From contig JAJNNY010000051.1 in assembly GCA_022453515.1 (NCBI GenBank), positions 124,001-188,000 of the forward strand: a stretch of 64,000 nt of DNA, read 5' to 3'. Shown in pieces: positions 1 to 10,820 of this stretch. How positions within the stretch are numbered: position 1 is the first letter of the stretch; each line of letters begins with the position of its first letter. The notes beneath the pieces are model-generated. The model was not told where the DNA came from and made no database searches. It saw only the letters and a program-made list of their open reading frames with translations. The DNA comes from Astrocystis sublimbata (taxonomy: Eukaryota; Ascomycota; Sordariomycetes; Xylariales; Xylariaceae). A program made the position numbers and the translations under genes.

Positions 1-1
1 C

Positions 2-199
2 TATCGTAGCCTGCACCATCGGCCAACCTCATCGTCCACGGGCTCAAGACCTAGTTCTACAATTCCTTCATCACTCCACATGACCACCATCACTAATACA
101 AATGACTCAACAGCATCATCTACTACCCCCGCAGCTGGCACCGGCGCTGCCACTGGGGACAGCTACGCGGCCAAGGCGGCTACCGACGAGAAGGCATAA
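2..199 (+). CDS. 3' end of a gene running in from the left edge (partial)
   Basis: The frame is open from the first bases of the window to a TAA ending at 199, so it probably continues to the left. The last 39 codons begin with an ATG at 80. They encode a Thr/Ala/Ser-rich tail that ends in a charged Ala/Lys/Asp stretch, with GC-rich third positions such as AGC, TAC, GCG and AAG, as in the real genes nearby. No family can be named from so short a piece. It could be the final exon of a larger protein or a separate 39-aa ORF; the missing 5' part decides. Confidence 0.35.
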   Translation, partial: YRSLHHRPTSSSTGSRPSSTIPSSLHMTTITNTNDSTASSTTPAAGTGAATGDSYAAKAATDEKA

Positions 200-830
200 A
201 TAAGTGTTATGATCAAGGAGAAGGGGTAGTGGCGTTGGTTTGACGAGCATATGATGATTACGACCTTGTGTGTGTATTTTAGTCGAACGTTGCTGCGCAA
301 TGGAAGGAAAAGGGTCGTCCGTTTCTTAGGCCTGTTTAATATACGAACTTGCTTGGAATTTGCCATTGACTGCAAAAGACAACCAAACGTGATCAACCTA
401 GTATTTTCAACCAAGCCAACATTGTAGTAGCATTCCGGCTCCAAAGCATACAAGCAGAATACGTTCTCTACACTCATATCATACTACCAGGAGTGGTCGG
501 TGAATAGATCAAATCAATTAGTACTCCCGAAGGATACCCAGCAATTGATATATGATGCCAGTACCATTTGCTTTAGCGTGCGTACAACTTAACAGGTGAC
601 ATCAAATGGTTCAATATGGATGATACTGCATCAGCAAACCGTGCACAGATCATGATCTATCGCGCGTAGTCACAACGCATGGCAAGCTCAAAGATAGTAG
701 GTAATGAGTTTCATCAAATTTCATTCAATCATTATAAACTCTACCGCTTGGTGTAGATAGAGTGCGTCTAGGTGTAAATCCCCCAAATCCTCACACTCCC
801 AATATTACATTCTTGCCTGTCCCTCTCTCT
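200..830. other. Intergenic, no gene seen
   Basis: This is AT-rich sequence between a partial gene and a small minus-strand gene, and it would hold the 3' ends of both. No long coding-like ORF, RNA gene or repeat was recognised. Confidence 0.5.
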
Positions 831-1117
831 TTATTTCGCAGGGTTCCCCTTGGCGAACTTGTCGCCTAAGGCAGCGTCCAGAGGGCCGGCGGGGTTGGAG
901 GTCAGGTTCTGGTGATAGGGTCAGTTAGAGATCGATCGTATCAACTGTTTGGGTTGTTAAGGTATCAACATACCTTGAGCTGGTCCTGGTTGGTCTGGTC
1001 CTTGTTGTCGGCCTTGTCGGTGCCCTGGCCGGAGCCGGGGGCGTCGTGCAGCTGGGCGCCGGACTGGGCCTCGGGAGGGGGCGACTGGCGGCCCTCGTTC
1101 TTGGATTGGGAAGACAT
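831..1117 (-). CDS. Small hydrophilic conserved fungal protein, 73 aa, one intron
   Basis: Exon 1 (1117-974) gives 48 codons from an ATG and ends exactly at a GTATGT donor. Exon 2 (908-831) follows an ACCAG acceptor and gives 25 codons plus TAA; the intron is 909-973 and phase 0. The protein is very polar. The first two thirds are rich in Gln, Asp, Gly, Lys and Pro, and the tail contains GPLDAALGDKFAKGNP. Short proteins with such a tail occur in many Pezizomycotina without a known role; that is from memory. There is no signal peptide, membrane segment or cysteine, so a soluble, perhaps disordered protein is likely. The matching phase and the GC-rich third positions make the model convincing; the function is unknown. 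Confidence 0.8.
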
Positions 1118-2476
1118 GGTGGTTTTGTGATTTGTGACTTGTGGTGTGTGAAGATTGTTTTGCTTTGGTGGCGGTGAGATCTCACGATTGGTTGGTCGTT
1201 AAATTCAGGTGTTGATGCGAATTGAGATTGGGATTTGTTTATGTGAGGAAAGCTAGAGCGTCGGAAACAATGAAATCCAAACAGCTAAATACTGCTGGCG
1301 GAGATCCCCAAACACGGGATACGTCATTTTGTTTGCTCCCTTACGAACTAACTAACACTGTACACACCGGGCGATCACATCGCCCACGCGTTTCCAGCTT
1401 CCAATGGGCAATTGCCTACTACATAATACAGCCGAGACAGCTAAATGGCCTACCTAAGTGAGATAACTGGACTGCTCTCATCGTCGATGCGGTCATTTCA
1501 ACGGTATGGCGTCATAGATGCTAGATAAGGTAAGTGACGAACGGTGCTGGATTGCCGGAGCTTAGTGCCCGTGGAGAGCTCCCTCGTCGACTCCACATTA
1601 GGCCCGCTGTAGCTTGAGCCACAGGTGTCCCTTCCAGAACTTTCTTAGCCACAGCGACAAGCCACAGGGGGGTGCGAGGGAGCGGTGGGGCAGCTGCTTT
1701 TGGCAATGTACAGTGGTGAGACACTGCCCGACTACCTAGGTACCCCGCACTAGACCGGCCGGCAACTAAGTGCCACTAGGGCGATTTAGAGTTTTAGAGT
1801 GCATGAAGTGGCCCGGCCGACCCCACGTCAGCTGTCAACGGCATTGCAGCAGCGTCCCCTCGTTGCGCTGTTGGCCGTCGGGCACGACCTGAGGTGAGCC
1901 GACCGACCATTCGACGCGACCACGTAGTGGACGTGCCTGCCTGAGATTTGGGTTCCGTGTATCAGACGTGTCGTGGGCCTGTCGCCTGTTGTTGGTTGCT
2001 CTTGCTGTTGGTTGCTGCAGTGGCAACCACGTTTATTGGCATACCTGCACCTGCACTTTAGGGGGACCTAACGGTGACAGCAATCCATCCCATCCCGTCT
2101 ATTTGCACTTTCCACAGCACAGCCCGTCGCGTTGTCGTCTCCTGCTCACCGTCTTCTTCTCTTCTCTAACTCACTTGGTTCCTCCTACTCCGAGGTTCGG
2201 TTCACATTGACACATCCCTTTAAGCCCTCGACTCCCTTTATCTTACGTGTTTCACATAGCACATCGAACCCCTCGTCGCCGCTGTCGCCAGCTGGTCAAA
2301 TCATGCATTCGCTTCCTGCAATCTAAGCCTTTGTTGACTTTCTGCTCAATATCACTTACTGCACCACTACCTACCAGGGCTGTCTATCAAGGGGCCCTTG
2401 ACAGAATACCTACCTAGGTACACACTGACCGACCGCTGTTCGGTGTTTCCGTGGGAGACCACGATCACACATCGCC
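1118..2476. other. Intergenic region between divergent genes
   Basis: This would hold the promoters of the minus-strand gene starting at 1117 and the plus-strand gene starting at 2477. From about 2090 it becomes pyrimidine-rich, which is usual for fungal 5' UTRs. The palindrome TACCTAGGTA occurs at 1733 and 2411. No other gene is convincing. Confidence 0.5.
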
Positions 2477-3762
2477 ATGTCCGACCAGCCTCCTGCTGTT
2501 GCCGCTGACACCCCTCAGACCTCGTCTACCACCAACGGCACCCATGAGGGTTCCTCACCCGCCGTTCCCAGGCAGGTTCCCGTATCGACAGCATCACCAA
2601 CCGCGTCTTCGTTTCAAGGTCTTCTGCCCTCCAACACACAAGCAGCAGCCCAAGCCTCGCCTCCGCTCCACACAGCCGGCGGCAGCAGCGCTATTCACAA
2701 TGCCGTAGGACCGGGCCCGGGTCCTCTCCGTCACCCACGGCCCCTGACGGCCGCTGAACTGCACCAGCAAGTCGAGCAAGAGCAGGAGCTTATAGTACGC
2801 TTCCCCCCTCCCTCCCCCTTTTCAATCCCTGTGCTTCACAGTCCCTTCCTCACCCCCGAATCCAGGTAAACCGCCTATCTCGCGACTTGACCATGCTCCG
2901 CCGAGCGCAGAACTCCTCAGTAGTGTCCAACGCCTCCTCAACCAGCGCCTCGACCTCGGCCGTCGACCTCGTGAACCCCGCCTCCTTCACCGACTCCCTG
3001 CTCTACGGATCCCCACCGTTCCCGGTGCCCACGGGCCGACGGCACCACCGCACCTCCTCCAGCGCCAGCACACGCAGCCTCGGAATTCTCGCCAACCAGG
3101 GTTTGTCTGCCTCTACGCCCGCCGTCTCAACCTCGCATGCACACTCAGCAGGGGCTGCGGCGATCCTCGAAGCAGCGCGGAACCCTCGCGGGCCGGCGGG
3201 CATGAGCAGGCAGAACAGCACTACCTCGCACCGCAGCGAGAGCCGCAATCGCTCCCCGCCGCCTCATCACCACGTCTATGGCCAAGGCTACAGTCACGGC
3301 CACATGCCTTCTTCGCACTCGCTGCCATATGGAGGTGGAGGTGGAGGTGGAGAGTCGGCGACGGCGACGCCGGGCTATTTCGGCCGGAACCGCGCCTCGT
3401 CCAACGCGAGCATTGCGGCCACGCCGGGCTCGGATCTCTCGCCTGGCTTAGTCCCTGCTACGCCAAGGTATGAGGAGACGCTGCATTATCGGAATGAGCT
3501 CGAGGCGGCGAAGAGGGAGAATGAGGCGCTCAGGAAGCGCGTGAGGGCGTTGGAGAAGATGCTTAGGGAGACGAGGGTCGGTGAGGAGAGGGAGAGGGAG
3601 AGGAGTGAGTTGAGTGTGGGTGTTGTGAGTAGCACGGCCGAGGCGGGGAGTCAGACGCAGAGTCAGAGTGAGAGTGTGAGTGTGCTGGATGGCGTCCCGA
3701 CGCCTGAGGTCAAGGTTGGGGAGAGCGCGGCTAGTAAGGGGACTGAGGTTCCGAAGGAGTGA
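2477..3762 (+). CDS. Conserved fungal Ser-rich protein with C-terminal coiled coil, 404 aa
   Basis: Exon 1 is 2477-2794, the intron 2795-2865 (GTACGC...TCCAG, phase 0), and exon 2 is 2866-3762. Residues 1-90 are a Pro/Ser/Thr/Ala-rich disordered region. About residues 95-125, spanning the splice junction, form a charged helical segment (QQVEQEQELI then VNRLSRDL) that looks like the conserved core. A long Ser/His/Gly-rich section follows, with a polyglycine run near residue 260. Residues about 300-355 (YEETLHYRNEL onwards) are strongly predicted coiled coil rich in Glu, Arg and Leu. There is no membrane segment or enzyme motif. It is probably a scaffold or cytoskeleton-related protein; that is inference. 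The splice model is well supported because the joined helix continues smoothly across the junction. Confidence 0.75.
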
Positions 3763-5359
3763 GTGAGTACCTAGATGGAGATGGAGAAGAGAGGGAGGGG
3801 GAAGGGTGCGGATAGACAGACAGTTTCGTGGAATGTCGATTGTGGGTTTGAACTTGTTTGATCGTGATCGGCTTTTCTGCTCAGGCTGGGAGTTCTGATA
3901 TGATGTGATGTGATGTGGTGTTGAGATGGGAAGGTTTTGATGCGATGGTTTGTTGGTTGATGATTCGACGGTGAGTGGGTAGGTGGTATGAGTGGTGTAT
4001 GACCAGCCAGAGGTCAGATAGACAATCACTCAGTCAGCTCACGTGGTGTCTGCCACTTTGGTGTGTTGTATTGTATTGCCATAACCCCATTGGCCCGAGC
4101 CGAATTCAAAGAATACTGAATCAACAATCTTGCCTCTGTTCTACAGAAGCTGGTTTGTAACTTTTTGCATCGTAATAAGAGTGCCCTCCTGACCTGTCCT
4201 GTCCTGTTTTGTCTTGTCATTGGAGTATTGGGATTGGAAATGGCTCCGTTAAGCTTGTATTCTTGGCAGAGATATGGGCGTGTCTGTTTGGGTTTGTGTA
4301 TGTCTGGATTTGTGTATATCCCTGCGTGGGGTTGGTTCATCGAGTTGAGATCATCGAGTTGAGTTGGGACCCGCACAGCTGCTGTTGAAGCTTGTTGAGG
4401 CTTTTGTTCTTGTGCCATCCTGTCTATGGTATTACCTGTGTTTGCGTTTTGCGGTGATTACTTTATTAGGCTCGATTGAGCGTGACTGACTGACCTTGCG
4501 CATGGGGCTTAAGGAGTTGATCTATTGCTTACCCACCTATTCTGTTCGTACCTAATTATTAAGAAGACTGAATTACATGGTATGGGAAGGTAAGTTCGGG
4601 GTTTAGGCAGGTATTTATTTAAGTTGCTTGAAGAGGTAGTCAGTCGCTCATTCAGTCAGTTAGTCTACGAAAGCTTTTCAACGAACTCGCACGATATGTT
4701 CGTCCGTCGCGCCATGATCCTGGTTTAGAGTAAGTAAGTTACATCATGGGCTCTGGGTTCTGGGGTCCTTAGGTAGATCATGGGGAAGGTGGAGGTGGGT
4801 AGAGTATTAATTGGGTCGAAGGTGTCATATTCACTGGGGCAAAAGACCCATTTATCGTGGAGAGCAAACTCCAGTGTATCGGCACATGTATCTCATATTA
4901 ATATCCACCTAACCTAGAGTGAGGCAGGCTCGGCATGGACTTCATGAGGGTCTCTTGAGGTAGCCACAACGGAGGCAGACTGAGCTACCTTACCTAAGTA
5001 CTTGGGCAGACTGGCAGTATTTCCATCTTACCTCCAATACTTGAACCCAATATATCCCTTCTACCTGTTTTTGCGTTTCTCCTAGGTACCTATCTAGACG
5101 TTGTGTGATACTATACCCTCGCCATCTCCTCATCCTCATTCGCCCCGGCTAAACACTCAACCCGGTCCCAACCCTGCGAGGTGATGACAGCGTGGAGATC
5201 AATCGGGTTATTGTGTGCCCTTGCATGCTGGGCTGCGGATGGGAAAGTGCTCTTTGCCATTAGGTATTGGAATTATAAGAGTGTGGGTGTAGTTAGTTAC
5301 TTCCTTTGCGTGTTTGTTTCATGTCTATGTCTATGTGACCACCTACCTACGCCGCCACC
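3763..5359. other. Intergenic, no gene seen
   Basis: This 1.6 kb holds the 3' end of the coiled-coil gene and the 5' region of the MFS gene. The minus-strand ORF at 3448-4029 is antisense to the purine-rich coiled-coil exon. No repeat or RNA gene was recognised. Confidence 0.45.
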
Positions 5360-7038
5360 ATGGATAGCGACGACGATAAGAAAACGCCGACTTCGGTGAC
5401 GCGCCTCGTGCGCGCCGTGGCTTGGACGCCGAATTGGCTGAGGTGGGACGAGGGTGCGGATCATGAGCTGACTTGGGGTCTGGCGGTCTTGTTTGGCGTG
5501 GTGAGTTTTGTTTTGTTTTGATTTGAGGTCGTGTCAATGCCGCAACTTTACTGCGATCTGATTTCGCGTGGCTTGGGGGGTGGTATTCTCGAAGTGGGAT
5601 ATTCTCGAAGTCGCCTGGGAATGAGAGTTAGGTATGGAGTTGATGAGATTTGGGCTGACTCTGGTGATACTCAGGCAGGCGCATTCAGTGTTGCGAATCT
5701 CTACTACACGAACCCGATTCTGAACATCCTCGCAGACGAGTTCGGCGTGTCCAATGAGCGCGCTGCTCTGATTCCCTCTGTGACGCAGGCCGGATACGCA
5801 GGGGGCTTGCTGTTCATAATCCCATTGGGAGATATACTCCGACGAAGATATCTCGTGCTCGGAATCCTGTTATTAGATGCTGCCGTGGTACGCTCGCGTG
5901 CCCCTTTTCCCCTCTCATCCTTTTCCTGCGATCTTTTTTTTAGGATCTCCCGCTGACATGCTCCTATTGGGATCTATAGTGGCTGGGCTGCACCCTCACA
6001 ACCTCCTTTTCCTCTTTCCTCGCACTCTCCTTCCTCGTGGGACTCTTCACCGTGACGCCGCAGCTCATGTTCCCCTTAACGGTCCAATATGCGCCGCCAC
6101 GCCACAAAGCAACAATGACCTCCCTCGTCATGTCCGGAGTCGTCCTAGGTATCCTCATCGCGCGTCTCCTATCCGGGATCGTAACGCAATACACATCATG
6201 GCGCGCCGTATTCTGGCTATCTCTCGGCCTCCAAGGGCTGATCTTCACGCTCCTCTTCTTCTCACTCAAAGACTACCCCATCGCGCGCCCCGGAACATCC
6301 TACCCAGGGATCCTGTTCAAAATCATAAAATTCCCCTTCCAATCCCCGTGCCTAGCGCAGAGCTCGCTCATCGCCTTCCTCGTCATGGGCACCTTCACCT
6401 CCTTCTGGACGACCCTGACATTCCAGCTCGCCGATGTCTTCGGCCTCTCCCCGCTCGCCATCGGCCTCTTCGCGCTCGCCGGCATCTCGCCCGTGTTCCT
6501 CAACACCGTCGTCTCGCGACTGATAACAGCGCGCATGCACACGCACGGCACGATGCTCATCGGCATCAGCATGACGCTAACCGCGGTGCTGCTCGGGACC
6601 TTCGTCGGCACCTTCTCTCTCGCGGGGCCGATCGTCTGGGCGCTCGTGGGCGATCTGGGCGTCAATACCACCATTGTGGCGAACCGCATGGCCATTGCCC
6701 ACGTGGACCCCACGGCGCACAATGCCGTCAACTCGGTGTACATGATCTTCACCTTCGCGGGCCAGCTGTTCGGCACGGCGGTCGGGAACGCGCTGTATGC
6801 GAGGGGCGGGTGGACGTGGTCGGGAGGCCTGAATATTGCGCAGCTGGGGGCGGCCGTGGTGGTCTTGGCGGTCAGGGGTCCGCATGAGACGGGGTGGGTT
6901 GGGTGGAGGGGAGGGTGGGATTTGAGGACGCCGGAGCATGGGGAGGATGATGCTGATGGCATAGTCGATGAAGATGGACATGGGAGTGTTGAACGAGACG
7001 AAGAGCAGGCGAAAGGAGAAAAGGCGACAGCCACGTAG
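5360..7038 (+). CDS. Major facilitator superfamily transporter, 470 aa, two introns
   Basis: The exons are 5360-5500, 5675-5887 and 5980-7038, all joined in phase 0, with donors GTGAGT and GTACGC. The joined protein has the MFS layout. A cytosolic N-terminus comes first, then TM1 around residues 40-57 (AVLFGV/AGAFSVANLYYTNP). The loop-2 motif LGDILRRR is near residue 103, followed by about ten more hydrophobic segments and a charged tail rich in Asp, Glu and Gly. The N-terminal NLYYTNPIL region and the QLMFPLTVQYAPP segment resemble the bacterial YnfM-like branch of small-molecule exporters, so drug or metabolite export is a reasonable inference. The substrate is unknown. The start codon sits in GCCGCCACCATGG. 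The gene ends 53 bp from the convergent gene ending at 7092. Confidence 0.85.
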
Positions 7039-7091
7039 TACGGGAAGCTAATAAAATTGCCCGTTGATAAACAATGACTATGTATAATTAC

Positions 7092-8552
7092 TTAGTCTAA
7101 GGTATGGTAGAAATCGGTAAGAGTTGGTCGTCTAGGCATCTCATCTTCAGGACCTCGTTTACGCTTGCGAAGCCTCGCGAGGTTCTTTTCGTTCTGGAAT
7201 TCGGTCACGGAAGTATAAACCTGACGCTCCAGCTTATCATACATCTCTATCACAACCCGATCGCCACGGGGCTCCACATGTGTGAGCACAGCGCCCGCAA
7301 TACCAGTCGTGCGGTCGATCCACCACCGCCCATTGTTCTCGCCGCTCCACATCAAGCTCCCAGCCCCCCTCTTCCCCGGTACACCAGCCAAATGTAACAA
7401 GCCTCCAAGGCCGTAGTTCAAGCGTATGTCGGTCGTCGCAGGTGACGCCTCGGGTGCAACCCAAGAGTTGTGTGGATCTTTTACGAATAACTCCAGGTCG
7501 ACTTTGTCGTTGCCCTTTAACTGCGGCTTGAACATTTCGCCCAGAGTGTCTGGGCGGAGGAGCTTGTTCGACAGGATACCGTGCAGTAGAAGCGCGAAAT
7601 CATGAGGTGTAGAGAATAAGCCCGAACCCCCTCTCTCCAGGTCTCTCTTGTCATCACGACCCTGCCGAGCCGGGTATGTTGTGGACTGGCTGGCGGGCAT
7701 CAGTTGGCCGCTAGTTTGTCTAAGGGCTGTTTGCAGGCGGGTACGATGGGCTCGTGGATGAAATCCACTCGAAGTCATTCCTAGAACTTCAAAAATATTG
7801 TCCTGCATATATTCGGACAGACAAACCCCCCGAACCTTTTTGAGGTAGAAGCCAGCCCAGTCGACGGCTGTACTTTGGGGTCCCGATCGAGAGCTTACTT
7901 CCTTATAAGGGTTGAATTTGCCATCGGTGGTGTATAATCTCTGACTGAGAAGGGTCCTGAAATACTGTGTCAGAGATTGGCATGATCTTGTGGACTTCCT
8001 ACATCCCACCCACAATGCTGAATTGGTCATATGAAATGAACAAAGCCAAGAACACGGTAGAACAAAGACAAAAGGCAGAGAAGAAAAAGGAGCAAGGGTG
8101 CTTACCGCAACGTGTTGGGGTGTTGTGATGATTGCTGCTGCGGGGGGTATGCCATCTCCTGCAGGCCGTCGATGGGCGTATCAAGAGATAGAATCTTCCT
8201 CTCTACGAGTTGCAGGCAACATATAACTGTCACAAGCTCTGTCATGGATGACAGCGAAGAAACAGTGTCTCTTTTGTAAGCTCGACTTGCGTCGAAGTTT
8301 GCATAGCCAGCGGTGTTTTCGTACAATATACCTTTCGTGAAGCATGACTGTCAGTTACGGTCTTCCATGAGTGTGGAAATTTATAAATGAAACAATATGG
8401 AACAGTTTGGTAGGGAGGGGGGGCCAATCACCATTTTTATCGACGACGACGAAGCCCGCAGCCAAGAGCTTGTCCTGGCAATTCCTCGTGTTATCAAAAG
8501 GGACAGTATAAGATTTCAAAGTTTTATCTAGTTTTTCTTTCATGCGCTCCAT
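7092..8552 (-). CDS. Serine beta-lactamase-family protein lacking catalytic residues, 403 aa
   Basis: The exons are 8552-8432, 8331-8106 and 7956-7092 (phases 1 and 2), and the total is divisible by three. The fold is recognisable from GFVVVDKNG then GILYENTAGY (residues 33-50), LVERKILSLDTPI, TLRTLL, the DWAG...EYMQDNIFEVLGM helix, and a long C-terminal beta domain. Active members use an SxxK motif for the nucleophile and its lysine, and a later YxN-type tyrosine. Here the first motif reads SMTE (residues 69-72), so lysine is replaced by glutamate. The segment before DWAG is about 30 residues shorter than usual and has no tyrosine at the expected place. The gene is either a non-enzymatic derivative or an early pseudogene. 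All exons are open. Start alternatives are 8552 and 8543. Confidence 0.7.
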
Positions 8553-8904
8553 GACGATGGGAATGAATGCTGTGTACTTGGTAAAGTGTAAACGCTTCAA
8601 GCTCAAAGTGTTCGTATATCAGATGCATTCAATCGACAAGCTGAAGATGACTGGAAATATAGAGAGGAAGGTCACGGACCGATCATTGTGTCGCGCAGTT
8701 TACGTACTCTCATCCCATTTCCATGACGTGTGCACGCCCCTTCCCATTCTTCGGTCGCCGCCACTCTGTTGTACGTGGCTGTGACGCCTTCCAAGAGGAC
8801 CTATGAAGCAAAAGCGACCCTAGTGCGAGGCTCCTTCTGATAATGACACTATCAAGCAATCGAGCATTCGGAATCGGCTCTGACGCGTGACAATCGGATA
8901 GAGT

Positions 8905-9189
8905 TCACGGAAAGTACGGAAAGGAGGCAAGCATGGCCGGGCGCTTTCGCAGCTGCTTGTTCTCCTGTCTGGTCTCAATGGGTAAAAATGGGCTATCTGC
9001 AGTCGAGCCTTGCCAGTGAATTGGAAAGTGAGGTAGGTAGTTACTAAATTTGTTTTGCTTGGTACATAACCAATAGGTTTCGTATAATGAGCTCGCTCCA
9101 TCTCCTATAGTTTCAATAAACTCTAAGTAACTGCCAGGGCTCATCACAGGTCGATTCTGTCTGATAGTTTCGAGGTTCTTCGGCGCCAT
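8905..9189 (-). CDS. Unrecognised ORF, possibly one exon of a larger gene
   Basis: The frame is open for 94 codons from an ATG at 9189 (start MAPKNLETIRQNRP) and stays open upstream to 9252, where a possible acceptor (CTGATAG) precedes it. The middle (MSPGSYLEFIETIGDGASSL) has ordinary protein-like composition. No family was recognised and no partner exon was found with confidence. It may be an exon fragment or a chance ORF. Confidence 0.22.
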   Translation of the reverse strand: MAPKNLETIRQNRPVMSPGSYLEFIETIGDGASSLYETYWLCTKQNKFSNYLPHFPIHWQGSTADSPFLPIETRQENKQLRKRPAMLASFPYFP

Positions 9190-9252
9190 GGTCTTCAATG
9201 AATAGCAGTCTCCTCCTAGCTGCGTGATGATGATTTGCAAGGTCTCGGCCAA

Positions 9253-10403
9253 TTCCTATCAGGGAAGAGAGTATCACATATGCGTCCAATTATGCTCCAG
9301 GTGGGAGTCATGGTCATGAGGCGTCGATAATGGTCCCATGGCAATATTTTAAGTTTCATGTCACCTTGCGAGTGCAAGTTAGCTTATCTAAATGTAATCA
9401 TCGCACATGTTGATGCACAGATCTGGGCCTTATTGATCCTCGTATTTCCCTGGGGGCTATTCTGTTGCCAGGCAACGGCCGTTACCACTTGTATGTATTA
9501 AGTAGCCTTTTAGGTTGGATGTAGCCCACTCCATTGTGCCTAGCCACCTTCCGTCTCTTCTTCCTCCTTCTACACATCATGTAGTAGTACATGTAGAGAG
9601 CGGAGTCTATCCTGCCCTCACATATGCAGTACTTTGACTCTTCGACAGGGAAACAGCCCTCATCCTTTCCACCGGGAGGTACCACGGCGTACCGAGCCAG
9701 CCAATCTGGCCCTAATAGTAATACTTGGGTGCAGTGAATTCATCCGATCAGAAGCCACTTAAACATTTGTCAAAGCACTGACGCCCGTGATTGTAAACAA
9801 CCCATCTGAACTATTTTACCTAGTAGATATGGTCTCGGTTTCCATACCACTCTTATGGAAGCAGCCCATGAACAGTCTGGCATATTCCAGCGAATGTTAA
9901 AATTCTACACCCAAGACCAAAGTGGAATATTATTGTTATTAAATAACATGTTGTTGTTCTTGTACTAGTAGAATCTGCTGACGAAAGCACGGGACAAAAT
10001 ACCCCTGGACGTGGACCTCCCCTGACTAACATACCTGGTATTCCAAAGGCGGCATTGAGTTGACGGTACATTGTGGAGCTTCTTAGTACTTTCACCAATG
10101 GCTTTCCCACCAATGAGGCTCCCCTACCGTCTCATTGGGTCTCTTGATGATAGTTCGGGCAAGCCTAGACGCCAAGCTCCAGTAGCACTGGCAGCTTCCC
10201 CACTTCTCAGACACTGTCTCGGGATGTTCTACCCCGTTATTCTAACTTTCTGACGACATATCACGACAGTGGAGGTTTCCAAGTTGTCGCCATCGTGACT
10301 GACTTGGGTCTGTTTCAATACATCGTGCGATTCACGTTCACTCAAGACTCCTAGCACTTTGCCAATTGCGTGTTCTAGCTCGACAATATCAATTTCCAGC
10401 AAC
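9253..10403. other. Intergenic, no gene seen
   Basis: No coding-like frame, RNA gene or repeat could be supported here. It includes the upstream region of the VOC protein gene that starts at 10404. Confidence 0.4.
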
Positions 10404-10820
10404 ATGATCACGGGTCTACATCACATCAATCTCGTCGTGCCCCCCGACACGCTCGATGACGCAGCGGAATTTTACGGCAACACGCTAGGCCTGACGCCAC
10501 GGGCTGTGCCTGCGCTACAGAAGGGTACTTTGCTCTGGTTCGACATCGGCACATCTGGACAGCAGGTCCACATCGCCTTCGGAGACCCTGTCGACTTCTC
10601 CTTCGACTCGCGGCGACACCCCTGCTTTCGCGTCGCCAACGGCGAACAGCTCCTCGAGCTTCGTCGGAAGATCTACGCACACCTGGAACGCGGGGGCGCC
10701 GGTGCGCCGAAGGCCGCTGATCGTCCGGGCAACGAGAACAGCGGTTCTCAGGGCGTGGAGTACCCAGAGCGCTTCTTCGCTCGAGACTATGCAGGCAACC
10801 GGCTCGAGTTCACGCTATAG
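10404..10820 (+). CDS. VOC-superfamily (glyoxalase/bleomycin-resistance fold) protein, 138 aa
   Basis: This is an intronless gene. The protein begins MITGLHHINLVVPP, the typical first beta strand of vicinal-oxygen-chelate proteins, with a metal-ligand His candidate in GLHHINL. The helix DDAAEFYGNTLGL follows. Two further family strands are visible: QQVHIAFGDP near residue 55 and the C-terminal RDYAGNRLEFTL, whose Glu is the usual last metal ligand. The length suits a single two-module VOC domain. Members include glyoxalase I-like lyases, dioxygenases and resistance proteins. The substrate cannot be told from the sequence. The insertion GGAGAPKAADRPGNEN near residues 96-111 is longer than in most members. 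The chosen ATG sits right before the conserved first strand; upstream in-frame codons lack an ATG. Confidence 0.82.
   Translation: MITGLHHINLVVPPDTLDDAAEFYGNTLGLTPRAVPALQKGTLLWFDIGTSGQQVHIAFGDPVDFSFDSRRHPCFRVANGEQLLELRRKIYAHLERGGAGAPKAADRPGNENSGSQGVEYPERFFARDYAGNRLEFTL

Noticed and set aside
3448..4029. 193-codon minus-strand ORF
   Set aside because: It is antisense to the purine-rich coiled-coil exon of the gene at 2477-3762; its Thr/Leu/Pro bias is the mirror of that exon.
5877..6887. 336-codon plus-strand ORF
   Set aside because: It is a shifted frame of the MFS transporter; its Arg/His-rich composition is an artefact of GC-rich third positions.
8305..8345. First intron of the gene at 7092-8552 read as coding
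   Set aside because: The frame between 8431 and 8332 does not carry the family fold; splicing AATG to GTATATTG restores the conserved NGGILYE strand.
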